Shown: positions 23,086-34,358, counted from the stretch's first letter. The stretch is 64,000 nt of DNA from Ophiobolus disseminans (GCA_010093685.1 MU006246.1:270272-334271), one strand, 5' to 3'. A program made the numbers and translations. Notes: generated by a model from the letters alone, not told the origin.

Positions 23086-25427
23086 ATGGCCGCCAAGCCA
23101 GCTAACCCTCAGCCAATTCCTCGACAGTGGCAGTCTTTTCTGTCGAGGGTTAAATCAACAGTGAATGCGCGGAAGCTAAGTCCTGTGCTAGAGTCGCTTC
23201 CTGAGGCGTCCAAGTTCCGCTTCTGCGAAGCAAGTGTCTTCAAAAAGAGGGCACTCAAATTCGACATCGGCATCCGCAAGCAAACGGATGGAGATTTGGC
23301 TCGGTCATGGGCCTACATCCTGCTCGACTTGAGCGACATCGATCAGCCCGTGCTCTTCTACGATGAGCCGCTGACCACAGCGAGCAGCGCTCAGCCGTGC
23401 GTCTACCCACGCGCAGCCACATCGCTGGTTCGGCGCGCAACCAACCTCTCCGAACCATTTCGCTTCTTGCAAGTCGACCCACACGACGATGCGACAAACG
23501 TGCGCGGCATGGTTTGCTCCTTGGTCGCGTACTACGCGTTGGCAAGCGGGCTGAACGACTGCGCAATCAAATGGGCTAAATTTGAAAGCAGCTTCATCGA
23601 CGCGTTGAAGTATATCGATAGCCGCACAGAGTACGGACGTTGGCTTGATGGCGGCGAGGAGGATCCAAATGCTACGTTGGATGAGCATATGTCTGATGCA
23701 GAAGATGCTGCAATCGAGGTTGCTGGAGCTAGCGCTGCCGATGACGTCAGCCACAGCGGTTCTTCGGATAACGTCGGTACGTGATACCAGAACTTGACAA
23801 CTTAAGTACATCCACTAACCATCTTCTTATATGTATAGCTACCATCCGCTCATCGGGGAGCTCTGTCACCATCACGCCAGGATGCACATTAGCCAAACTC
23901 AGGACTGCTTTAGGCAACAAATTCTACCTCCTGGACGCCATCCCGCCAGTACCGATCACGATCGAACCACAGGCCAACTTCCCAAAGTACTTTCCTTTCC
24001 GATTACACCTCGGCAGCTATCATGGATCGAAAGTATACGTATACCTGACGCTTGATGGTAAGACCATGAAGATCTACGCTCATGGCGCGGACAACGTACA
24101 CTCATGGTCGTTTCACGAGCTCGAGCGGGTAGATCTTGTCGAGCCGTTCGACTTCCTCATGCACCATGGCAAGACCGATGCGAACACCCGTGGCGCCAAG
24201 GTACGATGCTTCGTAGGGTACTACTTCATGCTCGCTGAGAACGCTGGCATGATCGGCGATCCACATCTGCGAGCAAATTCGACAAATATGATAGCAATGC
24301 TTTGCGCCTCGTGCGGGGACTTGGAGAGGCGGAGTCGAGATGGTGGAAATGGTGCGGCGCAATCGGGACCTTCCAGGGCAACGCAGTCAGGACCCTCCAA
24401 GGCAGCTAAGACAGTGCCACAGATGCAGTCTTTGCCTGTTGCGAACGGCTCTGTGCGAAGGACGAGGAACATGACAAAGACCACACGACCTTCTCTCATT
24501 GTGAAGCTCACCATTCGACCCGGACTCCTTGCGTCAGTCGCGAGACCTTCTACGCCCAGTCAACGTAGCGAGGATCCTTATGTCGAAGTTGATGGGCCAG
24601 TCAATTTCGTTGATCGCAGTCTAAACCAGCAAAGGCAGGAATTCGAGAAACGTTCGCGGGATCCGGTAATTCCTAATCAGCACCCACGTATCGAACAGCA
24701 GCATGAGGGTCATGACAATACCAACATGAAGGGCATTCAGAAGTCCGGGTATAGTAAGCAAGGATCTTATAGGAATCATTCTCACGATAGCGGGTTCGCG
24801 TCTTCATCTGCTCCCCCACCAGCGACAGCACGAACACCAGCGAATCACACCAGGCACACACCCATTGAGGAACTATTTGAGAACATGGATACCAGAAGCG
24901 TGACAGCCGGAGCAGACGAGTATCAGGACAACGAGCCACTTGAAACCCTGCCAGATACGTCCACCACTTTGCCGGATGCCGACAAACGAAACGCACGGGC
25001 CAGAAGCGTCTCATTCATCAGCATTAACAGCGCAAGGGATGCAGTAGGTAATGGTTCCAAGATTGCGCCCGCTCCTGCATCAAGAACTTCGGTCTTCCCA
25101 CCAATACACGAGACGGAGCGGCCCCGAGAGTCCATCGTCGTCGACCCAGGTAGCGAAGGCGAGGACAGTGTGATCGTCGAGTCGCCGAAACGCGAGATTG
25201 AAGAAACGCCGGAAGTCGAGGTGGCGCTGAGTCCGCATCGGGGATTTCGTCAAGTGTCTGGTGACAGCGAATTGCGTTTGCCGCCACAGAGCGGTGCGAG
25301 GAAGAAGACTCAGGTTGTAAGCGACGATGAAGACATGTTTGTGGAGGAGGATGACGATGCTTGGAAGAGGGCGTCGCAGGGCAAGCACCCATTGAGCGCG
25401 GATGAGATGTGGAGGAACTGGGAGTGA
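23086..25427 (+). CDS. Array locus 9: intact double-domain member of the LL.YLP family
   Basis: Join 23086..23776, 23839..25427 gives 759 residues; the 62-nt intron (gtacgt...CTAAC...tatag) falls between the two domains. Domain A (about 20-185): SPVLESLPEASKFRF, ALKFDIGIRKQTDGD, MVCSLVAYYALASGL, SSFIDALKYIDS. Domain B (about 245-410): LRTALGNKFYLLDAIPPV, FPFRLHLGSYHGSKVYVY, KVRCFVGYYFMLAENAG. The remaining 350 residues are disordered: Ser/Thr/Pro/Arg-rich, then strongly acidic (DDEDMFVEEDDDAW), with no coiled coil and a different C-terminus (SADEMWRNWE). Locus 1 has the same two-domain order, so the fusion is not private to this copy. It closes the array. Confidence 0.85.
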
Positions 25428-25670
25428 ACGTCTGCTGTGCTCGTTGAGATGCGAGTGGTAGAATGGGGGACAGGCGGGTAAGACCTGAGGACATGAGCTT
25501 TCGACCATGTGTGTGCTGAAATGGATAGAAACGAGGATCTGATGGTCTTGCAACTTAGAGACGGACATCATACAAAAGCTTGCTTAAGGGTACACAAGGA
25601 ATAGAAGACAGCACGCCCACATAATTGCGAGAGAATCACATACAGCGTCCTTCTTTCCAACCTCTAACCT

Positions 25671-27296
25671 TCAAACTCCCTCCCTCTGCATCTTCACCCG
25701 TTTCTCCTTCTCCAAAAACTCCTCCTGCTCCACCCTACTCCTCTCCACATCCACCATAAAGTGCAACCACGCACAACTAATAGCACTCAATGCAAACAAA
25801 AAGTAAAATGGACTACTATTATTCCCCGTATCGTCGATGATCGCGCTACTCACCAACGGGCCAATAAACGCACTCGTCTTCCCCACAATGCTGAACAAGC
25901 TGAAGAAGAGGAATTCCTTGCCGCGCGGCGTGACTTCGCTGATCATCGTTTGCGAATAACTGTACCATGGACACACGAGGAGGCCGTAGAAAGCTTGGTA
26001 GACCCATACTTCCCATTTTTTGTGGAAGCCGAAATTTTGGGTCCAAATGCCGATCATGCCCCATCCGTCGAGCAGGACGATGCAGACTGCGACGACCATG
26101 AACATCGTCTTCGTGGAGAGCCCGTAGCGCTGCTGGATTTTCCAAAACGCGCCGATTCCCACGGCTTGCGCTGCGATGCCGACGATGAGGAGATATGTGA
26201 GTTGCAGCGAGTTGTAGGCTACGATTTCGTTTTGGAGGGTGCCGATTACGGTTACGGTTGTGTTGAGGCTGTCGCCGAGGAGGAAGTATCCGATCAGATA
26301 TGAGAGGCTTTGGCGGAGTTGCCAGATTTGACTGACGGCGTAGCCCAGTTGTTTTATGCCTGCGATGACGATGTTCGTGGCGCCGGGATCTTGGCCTGGT
26401 CGTCGTTTTTCGAGAACGAACCATGGGATGGCGCAGAGGATCCAGACGCCTGTTGCGAATGCGATGAGCACGGAGAGACCCCAGTTGTTGTTTGTTTCGC
26501 TGTCGTTGACATGTAGGGCGAACATTATGCCTACGATTACGGCGAGGATGAGGACTTCGCAAACGGATTGGACGTAGAAGGCGGTGTTGGAGAGTTCGTT
26601 GCGCTTCATCATATCTGCAAAGTCGTACTCGGTGCGGGTGATTCTTCCTTCGGCGAATTCTTCCGCTTTGATGCGGAGCTCCTTGGTGTTTCGGGCGAGG
26701 CCAGGGAAGGCAGCGGTCCAGAATGTTACGGTTGTTTGGTATGCGATTAGACCTACGATGTAGAGTCCGACGCCGATGTGCCAGTCTGACGCGGTGTGAA
26801 CGCTGAGCCAGCCGAAGCCAATGCCGAACGCGCATAAGGAGAGTCCGATGAGGATGTTGGGGCGCCATGTGCCGAAGTCCGCGAAAGAACCCAGGATCAA
26901 GAAGACGACGATTTGGATTGCGAATGAAAGGCCGTTGCAGAGTAGAACAATGCTGTTGATAGTACGGTCTCGGCCCATGAAATGAAGTATCTCAGAATCT
27001 CCGGCAGCTTGGTACATCAGATTTTGGAAGGCCGTGGGTCCGAAATTGAAGAGCGTCAAGCCATTGTCGCCAACGTAGTATCTGCAACACAATCAGTCCA
27101 CCAATCTCCACCGCATACGAATCGCAAAAACCTACGAGTAATACGCCCAAATCTCCCATTTCGTCGTCTCGTACTTTGGATCAAACTGATCAGGCGCAAC
27201 CGGCGTGTCGTCAACACCTGGAACGTCAATCGCGCCCTTGACCGGGTCTTCAGCCAGCGCACCCAGCGGCGCAAGTCCAGGATCATTTGCAGCCAT
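25671..27296 (-). CDS. Atg22-like major-facilitator transporter
   Basis: Membrane transporter of the Atg22-like family; yeast Atg22 is a vacuolar amino-acid effluxer working after autophagic breakdown. Join of complement 27296..27136 and 27081..25671 gives 523 residues, with a 54-nt intron that rejoins WEIWAYYS to YYVGDNGLTLFNFGP, the family's N-terminal signature. About eleven or twelve hydrophobic segments are visible, with the long charged loop after segment four or five (residues about 195-235) usual in the family. The motif WYSYSQTMISEVTPRGKEFL near residue 425 is characteristic. The antisense strand holds long shadow ORFs from GC-rich third positions. It may be a vacuolar or plasma-membrane paralogue rather than Atg22 itself. 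Confidence 0.85.
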
Positions 27297-27992
27297 TGCG
27301 ATGGAATTGAAAGATAGAACCCTATGCACGACGACAGAGACTTTTGTAGATGCACCCGCCGTCGCCAGACCCCTGCTTAGCGCAAAACGTCATCATCGGC
27401 GATAAGACCGCTGAGTCTGACTGCGGTTGCAGATGTGAGCGGTGTAGGATCGAGAGGTGATGCACCTATCACGATGCTTGTGGGCGTCGGGCGATGTCAG
27501 TTTGGCTGGTTGCTAAGGCGTGGGCGCAGGTGTTAAGCTTGCGGGATCCGGGTCAAGCTTTGCCACGCCTGTGCGGGGAAGCTTGAAGACTTTTCGGCTA
27601 GTGGCCTAGGTTGTGATGGATCAGCAGCAGCAGCAGCAGCAGCAGCAGCGAACCGTCCATAAAGTCCTTGAGTTCAGTGTAGATGTTCTCACAGAGGTAT
27701 TTGGTCGTTTCATGAGCTTCGGAATGCTCTATGAAGACATCCAGACTCATCTTGGATTTTGAGGAGCGAAATTAGGAAAGAGTGCTGCGGCGAGTTGCAG
27801 GAAATAAAAACTCTTATATGGGAACTGCGGCACTATAGTACTTGCGAATGGGTATCATATTGTACAAAATAATCCCTTCATAGCCGTGGAAGCAGCTGCG
27901 GAGAGTAAAGGAAACACAAAGCCCAAACTAAGCCCTCAAACAAACGTTTCGGCGGCAGCCGGAGTCCATGAACTACATGATAATTGGAAAGA
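27297..27992. other. Shared intergenic region between the transporter 5' end and the peptidase 3' end
   Basis: Contains the transporter promoter and a (CAG)9 run. No gene I can support. Confidence 0.5.
27622..27648 (+). repeat. (CAG)9 microsatellite
   Basis: Nine perfect CAG units following ATGGAT. They fall in a 46-codon ORF (27616-27756) that would encode a polyglutamine start, but nothing else supports it as a gene. Confidence 0.9.
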
Positions 27993-30362
27993 CTACCACA
28001 ACTCGCAAGTGGGCTCCTTCACCTTGCATTGGAAGCTCTCTCTAAACTCTCGACTGTTCGCCGTGGTGCCAAGAACACGTGCCCAATTCGGCGCATGGGG
28101 ATCAGTGTAGATGCGACTAATGGCCGTTTTCTTGCGCGTCTTGCCGCACCACCAGTTGGAGTAGCTAACAAAGAACAACTGATCGTGGGTAAAATGCTCG
28201 AGACCCGGGAGGTCTTTGTCCGGCTTGTCAGCTGCACGTCGCTTCCAAGCTTGGAACGCAGCGGAGAGGCCGCCGGCATCAGCAATGTTTTCGCCAAGCG
28301 TAAATTTTCCGTCAACGTGCAGAGGCTTGCCGTCCGAACCTGGTACGCTGAAGTTTGCGTATTGCTGCACAAAGCACTCAGCTTTCTCCTTGAAGGCATC
28401 GACGGTAGCATTGGACCACCAGTCAGTGTAGTTGCCGTATTGGTCGTAGTGTCTACCACTGTTGTCGAAGGCATGGCTGAGCTCGTGACCGGCTACGGAA
28501 CCGAAACCGCCGTATGAAATGTACGAGGGGGCTTCAACATCGAATACAGGGAACTGCATGATGCCGGCAGGAAATCTAGAGTGACATGATGAGAAACCTT
28601 CCAATAGTTATGGCCCTTAAATCCACTTACCCTATTTCATTTCCGCTCGGGCTGTAGTATGCATTCACGTTCGAGGCGGACATTGCCCATTGTTCACGGT
28701 CGACCGGCTTACCCAGGGCTGACCACATGTGATCAACCCTGAACCGCCTCGTTGAGAGAACGTTGCTGAAGAATGAGTCCGACGTGATGTTCAAGGACTG
28801 ATAGTAGGTTTCCAGGACGGAAGGATCCATGATATCCGGGCTCTTGGTAGGGCTGTATAGTAACACGGTCAGCACTTCTGGAAATTACGCGAAGCTCTTA
28901 TGAAGACCCTCAAGTGCGTGGGAGTTTACTTACTAGCCAATCTTACTGATTATATTGTGAACTTTCTCAACTGCCCGCTCAGTCGTTTCGTCATCCATCC
29001 AATCGACGGCCTCAAGCTTCTTGGCAAACTCAGTTTTTATGTCGGCGATGATCGTGTCGCCAAACTGCTTAGCCTCAGCTGAGGATGCTTTTTCCACAAA
29101 GAATCGGCTCAAAATCCAGCCTAGGCCAGTGTTGACGTGCTTGACGCATTTTCGCCAGCGCTTAGGTGTCGAATCAGGATCCCTGCCGGCGAGCTCATTG
29201 CGAAAGCGCCTGTGGGGCTTTACAGCCTCTGCATGGATGGAAGACGAGAATGATTTGATCGCATTCAAAAGAAAGAAGTTTTGCAGCGTCTCTTTGTCGG
29301 TGGCGGCAATGATGTTCGATAGCTGCTTGAGATAGGCGGGAGCCGTTACAACGACGCGTTTAATATTGTTCTTTGCAGGTGCTAGACCGGATAGCAGCGC
29401 TTTGAGCTCAATCTCGGGCGCAATGGCAGCGGCATGTTCGATGAGCATAGGGTTGTAGTATTTCTGGCAAGTGTGTTAGTCCAAGGGCTTGTCTTGGTAC
29501 AAGGTGATACGCACGGTCACATCGCGGCGGTCCTCGCTATCAGGAGAAGCAGCCGCAAGCCTTTTCTCTAGATCAACGATTTTTCCAAACGAAGCTTTAT
29601 TCTGGTGATCGGGATAAAACCCGGAGAGAAGTTTGATGGTAACAGCTCGATACTTCTCAACCAGCATCTCGTTCTCATAATGCTGCTTGCTAAGTCCGAA
29701 GCGGCTCGGAGCCGATAAAGTAACAATGACGGTGTCAGGGTCACGAGCGTCCGCGCCTGTACCCACGGCTACAAGATTGGGGATGCCGTACTTAGTAAGC
29801 AGGGTGATGGGCTCGCTAAGCGCATGTGAGCTGGAACCTTCAGTACCTTGCGTTGGGTAAGCCTTCTTGATCTCGTCTAAAAATTGAAGCAAAGGAGCTG
29901 CGCCAATGTTCTTGATCTGGTCCTCGTCCAGGCACGTGTCGTATGCAGCCTTCATCTTGTCGAAGTTCTCCTGATCGGCGAACTTCTTTTCGAGAGAGAT
30001 GAACGATTGCTGCCGCATGTCAAAATTGCCTTTATGAGCTCTAGATCACTGACTAACCTGACTGTCCTTGGGGTAGGGCGCTTCAAGGATGTGGCGAAGA
30101 AGCCTTTGCGTCGTTTCGGACATGCTTGTGCCGGTAGAGGCTTGGCCTTGAGAAGGGCGAAGGTCATGACCTATTGTGATGGCCAAAGTTAGCCATATCT
30201 CAGTAGGCGTTCGTAGATTTGTGACTTACGATCTCTCCATCCTCCACATACGAGCTCTTCGAAATCGTTGCAGGGATCGAGCTTCTTGTAGTCTAGCGAC
30301 AAATTGTATAGGATTCCCGAGGCAGCGTGTATACAGGCAGAACTCAAACATAGTTCAGCCAT
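27993..30362 (-). CDS. M13 family zinc metallopeptidase (neprilysin/endothelin-converting-enzyme type)
   Basis: Zinc endopeptidase cleaving small peptides. Six exons on the complement: 30362..30230, 30170..30058, 30009..29515, 29463..28934, 28852..28631, 28575..27993, giving 691 residues. All five introns are GT-AG and each restores a family motif. Zinc ligands are H528 and H532 in GHELSHAFD and E593 in ENIADAGG. SPSGNEIGFPAGIMQFPVF spans the last join. The C-terminus CELW matches the family's final Cys-X-X-Trp. The N-terminus (CSSACIHAAS, DPCNDFEELVCGGW) has the expected cysteines, but no signal peptide or membrane anchor precedes it. Either an upstream exon was missed or the protein is unusual. 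The first ATG is only four codons before the first cysteine, which favours a missed exon. Confidence 0.88.
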
Positions 30363-31534
30363 ATTCACAGTAATATAATATCATACTGGAAAGGTCAGCG
30401 AAATCGCGAGCTTTTCAACCCTGAACACACAGTTTGGTACGCTCTAACCATGGTCGAACTGCACCATACCATCTGGAGAGAGGTTGCCGAATTCTTTAAT
30501 ATGAGGATGCTAGCTGCTAAAATTTGCAAGACCTATTTTAGATTATATGATAGCAAAGTTGGGGGGGCCAAAACTGTTGTAACATATCGTAGACCCTGAC
30601 ATTCTCACGTTCAAGACTCGACAACTCAGCTCTGTGCGTCACGGGGCGGCTGGAACGACGCACTTGCCAAGCGACCGTCCTTTGGAACGCCATTGCGTCT
30701 GCAATATTGGTTCAGCTCACCCTGTGGAGACAGGGATGGGCGGCACTTTTTCCGACATATTCGGACGAGGCGGCATTCGACGGTTTGGGTGTGGCGAGAA
30801 GCTCGAGAGCGGAAAGCCAGTTAGATGCCCGAAAAGGATGAAAGTAAAACGTGGGTGATGGGACGACGAAAATGGGGTGGAAATGGAGATTAAATTCTGG
30901 TGTTGTTGACGCCTGAAGCCGTGTCGGGCGAGACGGCCCGTGCGGGTTAGCACTAGCGGTAAAACAGACTGGTGGCTTGGCAAAGCTGGAGACCCGTCGC
31001 CACAGGTGTCAGGCCTCACCATCACATCAGATGAGATTGGGATATACCAATTTTGTATACATTTCTGTTCTCGCGACATTCGAAAACACGATAGTTGAGC
31101 ACGTTCTAGTAAGCGCGTTGCACAGACTCACGACGCAAGCGACCGCTGGGCAATGTGTCGGACGGGTTACTTGTTGCCATCATCCCGCATCTCGGACTTA
31201 TTGCGAACACATGCCGCCCTTGAAAACCAGCCTCAATGATCACTGTGGAATATTTGGAGAGGGGATTTCAGGGAGGAATGCGTGGAACTGATTGTAAGCG
31301 CGGGAAGACTCTAGCTCATCGAGTTTACTCAAGCCAAGATTCGACAGTGGAGCTTGCGGAATACTTCGCGTGGTTGAAATACAAACCATTAGAAAGGCAA
31401 AGGAACGCAATCAACAAGCAACAAACATGTGTGGGCCCTCAACCTCGCATCTAACCCACTGCTCACGAGGCGTGGCGCCATTTTGCTCCGCCGTAGCAAC
31501 CAGTTCTCGCCAGGATTAAATCGTCATTTCTCTT
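30363..31534. other. Intergenic stretch without a supportable gene
   Basis: Short ORFs on both strands lack domains or splice logic. A signal-peptide exon of the M13 gene, if it exists, should lie in the first few hundred bases; I could not identify one. Confidence 0.45.
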
Positions 31535-32222
31535 TTATATTTCATCCTCAGTGTCTGCCACGATAAGTTTCCTCTTACCCGCACGTCCAGTGGCGGAGCT
31601 GGTGGTGCCCGGTTTCTTTTCCACGATCACCCTCGCCGGACTCGCTACAAATGGCTCTTCCCGTCCCTGCCACATTCCAGGAGTTTCGGGGAAGAAATTC
31701 CGTGTTGTGAGCAGGGCGTCCTTGTAGTCTTCGGGAAAACCTGCCGATCCGTCTGCATCTGCTACTGCAGCGGTCGACCACTGCGGTTCCCTCACCCCAA
31801 CTACGAGTGCTGGGCTCACGCACATCTTAACGCAGTATCTAGCTGGATCGTCACGAACTTGATCGCCCAGCTCGGTCTCAGGTCGCATAACCATCGTGTC
31901 AGGGTGCAGAGGCGTGCCTGGTGGTATGAAGCAGACCTTGTGAAGGCCGTCGGAGACGAGAAGTTCGATCTTGAGGCTAAGGAGGTGTTTCATCCACTTC
32001 ACTAGCACTGTGAAGGTCGCTTCATCACGCAGCATCGGCAGAAAGTCCTCAAACTCCTGTCGGAAAACAGTCATCTGTCGCTCTGCTATCTCCCAGACCT
32101 CGGTCTTGCGGAAGTAGTCGTTGTTCACGATTTGCATCGTGGTGATGAGGTCCTGGTGTCTGACGCGCGCAAGTCCATCTGGTAAAAATTAAGTGGTCGC
32201 ATCAAGGTGAAGGTTTCTCATA

Positions 32223-32384
32223 TGTCGGATGTGAGAGACAGGGCAGAAAAGAGGAAGAAGGTTGTTGTGTTGAGAGAGCTACAGACAGCGATTATATACA
32301 CAACCAGGATGAGTAAGCAGGTGACTAAGGGTCACATGAGGATGCAGTTCACATGTACTGTGTGAACTAAGTACCGTGCTGACA
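32223..32384 (+). mobile_element. Non-autonomous TGTCRG element, copy C (162 bp) with perfect 5-bp duplication
   Basis: Begins TGTCGGATGTGAGAGACAGG and ends GTACCGTGCTGACA. Flanks are identical pentamers TCATA (32218..32222 and 32385..32389). Taking out the element and one pentamer leaves a 51-nt canonical intron of the minus-strand gene, so this copy landed in an intron. Confidence 0.8.
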
Positions 32385-32462
32385 TCATATACGTACCGTA
32401 TTTAGCGATTGCGGTCCATACTTCATGCAGCTTCTGCGACTCAAGTCTACTGGTATGGAAGC

Positions 32463-32624
32463 TGTCGGATGTGGGAGACAGGGCAAATGTGAGAAGAAGG
32501 TTGTTGTATTGAGAGAGCTACATAGAGCGATTATATACACAACATGATGAGTAAGCCAGTGACTAAGAGTCACGTGGAGATGCAGTCCACAGTGTACCAT
32601 GTGAACTAAGGTGCCAGGCTGACA
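32463..32624 (+). mobile_element. Non-autonomous TGTCRG element, copy D (162 bp) in a coding exon
   Basis: Begins TGTCGGATGTGGGAGACAGG and ends GGTGCCAGGCTGACA. Flanks are GAAGC (32458..32462) and GAAGT (32625..32629), a 5-bp duplication with one mismatch. Same orientation as copy C and 78 bp away. It interrupts the minus-strand coiled-coil gene in frame-continuous coding sequence. Confidence 0.8.
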
Positions 32625-33298
32625 GAAGTTAGTCTGGAAACACCATCGATATACCCGAGACAAAAGACACATCACCACAACATTGTGGTCCAGAAACGGT
32701 TCAGTCGTGTGCGGAAAGCAGTCGGTCACTGTCGGCTTTGTCGTATCCTCCGGATCGAGTCCTGCGATGAAACGAAGCTCGCGTTGCAGAACCAGAGCCA
32801 CATCCTCTCCACTGAACAACGTATGGGAAGGAACCATGCCGTCAGTCGGAAGCATTGTGCTATTCAGTCTCTGGGCACTACCAATCCACTCACTGTGCAA
32901 TATTCTGTTTTCGAACTGGACGGGGAACCGTTCTCCCAATGGTGCGAGTAGCGGCAAATCTCGCAGCTTCGCAAGTCTCTTCTGCCATTTTGCCTCGTGT
33001 TTTACGAGGCGGTCGTTTCGCTGCTGCAACTGCTCAATCTTTTGGGTGGCGATCTGGGCCTCGTCTTCAATCCAAGTTTCAAGATTCTTGATCTTCTGGT
33101 TGGCTTCTTCCAAGTCAATCTTGATACGATTGTTTCTCTCAGTTTCTGCTGAATAGACCTCGTTCTTCAGCGTGACGATCTGGTCGGAAAAGTCGCGGAA
33201 TGTGAGGTTTTATTTGGCCAATTGACTCTGCAGGATTTCATTCTGCTCTTCCAGACGTTGATACCTTGCTTCTTCTGGATGCGTCGCATCATCCATGT

Positions 33299-33530
33299 TG
33301 TCAGTCCTTGTCAGACCTAGCAGCTCAACCTCATCGGTACATCATGATCCCCTATCGGTCCGATACATGAGCTTACATGAGCACAGTACATTCCAGTACC
33401 TTCTATGGCTTCCACAGCCACTCTTTCCAGATCATATGCTTACGCGTACTCTTGTATATAATCTTGCTTGTCTACTCTATAGAACAATAAACCTTCTTCT
33501 TCATCTCTGCTCTATTCCCACACATGTCTT
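33299..33530 (-). repeat. Diverged copy (F) of the TGTCRG element
   Basis: On the minus strand it opens TGTGTGGGAATAGAGCAGAG and AAGAAGAAGGTTTATTGTTC, includes GATTATATACA, and ends with two CTGACA motifs at 33299-33320. It is longer than other copies (about 230 bp) because the middle differs. Its end lies 2 bp upstream of the ATG at 33296, and its other end overlaps the 3' coding region of the next gene. Confidence 0.5.
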
Positions 33531-33583
33531 TCAGCTTTTTGCGTATTTCGAGGCTTCCTGACTCTGCAGCGCTTGCAGTCTCT

Positions 33584-34358
33584 TCAGATACAACCGCCAC
33601 TTTGTGCTGTGTAGAGTCCACCTCGATCCCTTCCGCGATTGCGACTTCGCTCTGAACACAGTATGCCGGTCTGGTGCATGGCCTGTAAGTTCTCAAATCC
33701 AGTCGCATCGAGATCTTCGTGCTGCTTTCGCCACTTGTTCTGCTGAGCGGGATGAAGGCTTCCAGGACTGGCGCGTTTTCGTGAGAAAGTTTTCTTAGGT
33801 GCCTGGTTCAATGTCAGCATCTTGCCCAAAGCGTGGGTCACCCCATGGATGATACGATAAATGCTAACATACCTTAGCAGCTGCCACGCCGAAAGAATCT
33901 TTCATCACTTCGTCAGCTAAATCAGTTTCCTCTATCTCAGCCGCTGCTTCCGCATCTCCTGCAAGCCCGGCAACTGCGGCCTGTTGGGAGGGTGTTGCGA
34001 TGCTAGGAATAGTTCCAGATGGAGCATTTATTGCAGCCAAGTATGTCGATATTGCGATTATTTCAGCCGGAGTCGAGGTGCGTGCGGCTGCTCCTTGAGC
34101 GCGATACCTACTTATAGGACTTTCGAGGCCGTTGGTGGGTCTTTTCATTCCCGCCCTTACTGCTATCCATGTACGAGTATGGCCAGTATGCCCTGCAAGT
34201 AAGCCTTGAATTGTCGTTTCAAAGTCTAAGCCTTGTAGGTGGCAATGCTCAACACATGCAAGCATGTACATTTGCTCATTCTGGCTCCAACGAGTCGAGC
34301 TGCGGCCCAACATGGCGCCCGTCGCAAGTATCGAAACTCGGAATTTGCTATACGCCAT
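33584..34358 (-). CDS. Unknown protein with a possible Myb/SANT-like N-terminus
   Basis: Complement join 34358..33873 and 33802..33584 gives 234 residues; the 70-nt intron ends TTGAACCAG. Residues about 20-65 (RWSQNEQMYMLACVEHCH, then TWIAVRAGMKR) have the spacing of a Myb/SANT-like helix bundle, but I am not sure. The middle is Ala/Thr-rich, the end basic (PKKTFSRKRASPGSLHPAQ). Past FENLQ a different frame is open from 33708 to 33472 and looks equally protein-like (SEVAIAEGIEVDSTQH, ASAAESGSLEIRKKLKDM). Its last dozen codons lie in element copy F. So the true 3' end is uncertain and may be frameshifted. It lies head to head with the Hsp70-like pseudogene. Confidence 0.4.

Larger units (their letters stand above)
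31535..33296 (-). pseudogene. Coiled-coil protein gene of unknown function, broken by a stop and an exonic element insertion
   Basis: ATG 33296 starts MDDATHPEEARYQRLEEQNE, but TAA at 33212..33210 stops after 28 codons. The same frame continues as NLTFRDFSDQIVTLKNEV and a long coiled coil (LEEANQKIKNLETWIEDEA) to about 32630. Element copy D interrupts at 32624..32463. Removing it plus one 5-bp duplication restores WCFQTN to FHTSRLESQKLHEVW in frame. A normal 51-nt intron (gtacgt...ttaccag) then follows, into which copy C is inserted. The last exon (about 32175 to 31535) reads DGLARVRHQDLITTM and DYFRKTEVWEIAERQM and ends in a basic/acidic tail (KRKLIVADTEDEI). I do not recognise the family. 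Two independent lesions make loss of function likely. Confidence 0.6.

Noticed and set aside
25846..26868. 340-codon minus-strand ORF and 180-codon plus-strand ORF overlapping the Atg22-like gene
   Set aside because: Both lie in shifted or opposite frames of a clear membrane-protein gene and are Arg/Pro-rich shadows caused by biased third positions.
32223..32624. Idea that the repeats are introner elements creating new introns
   Set aside because: Copy C sits inside an intron that is complete without it, and copy D leaves an uninterrupted exon when removed; neither element's ends coincide with splice sites.
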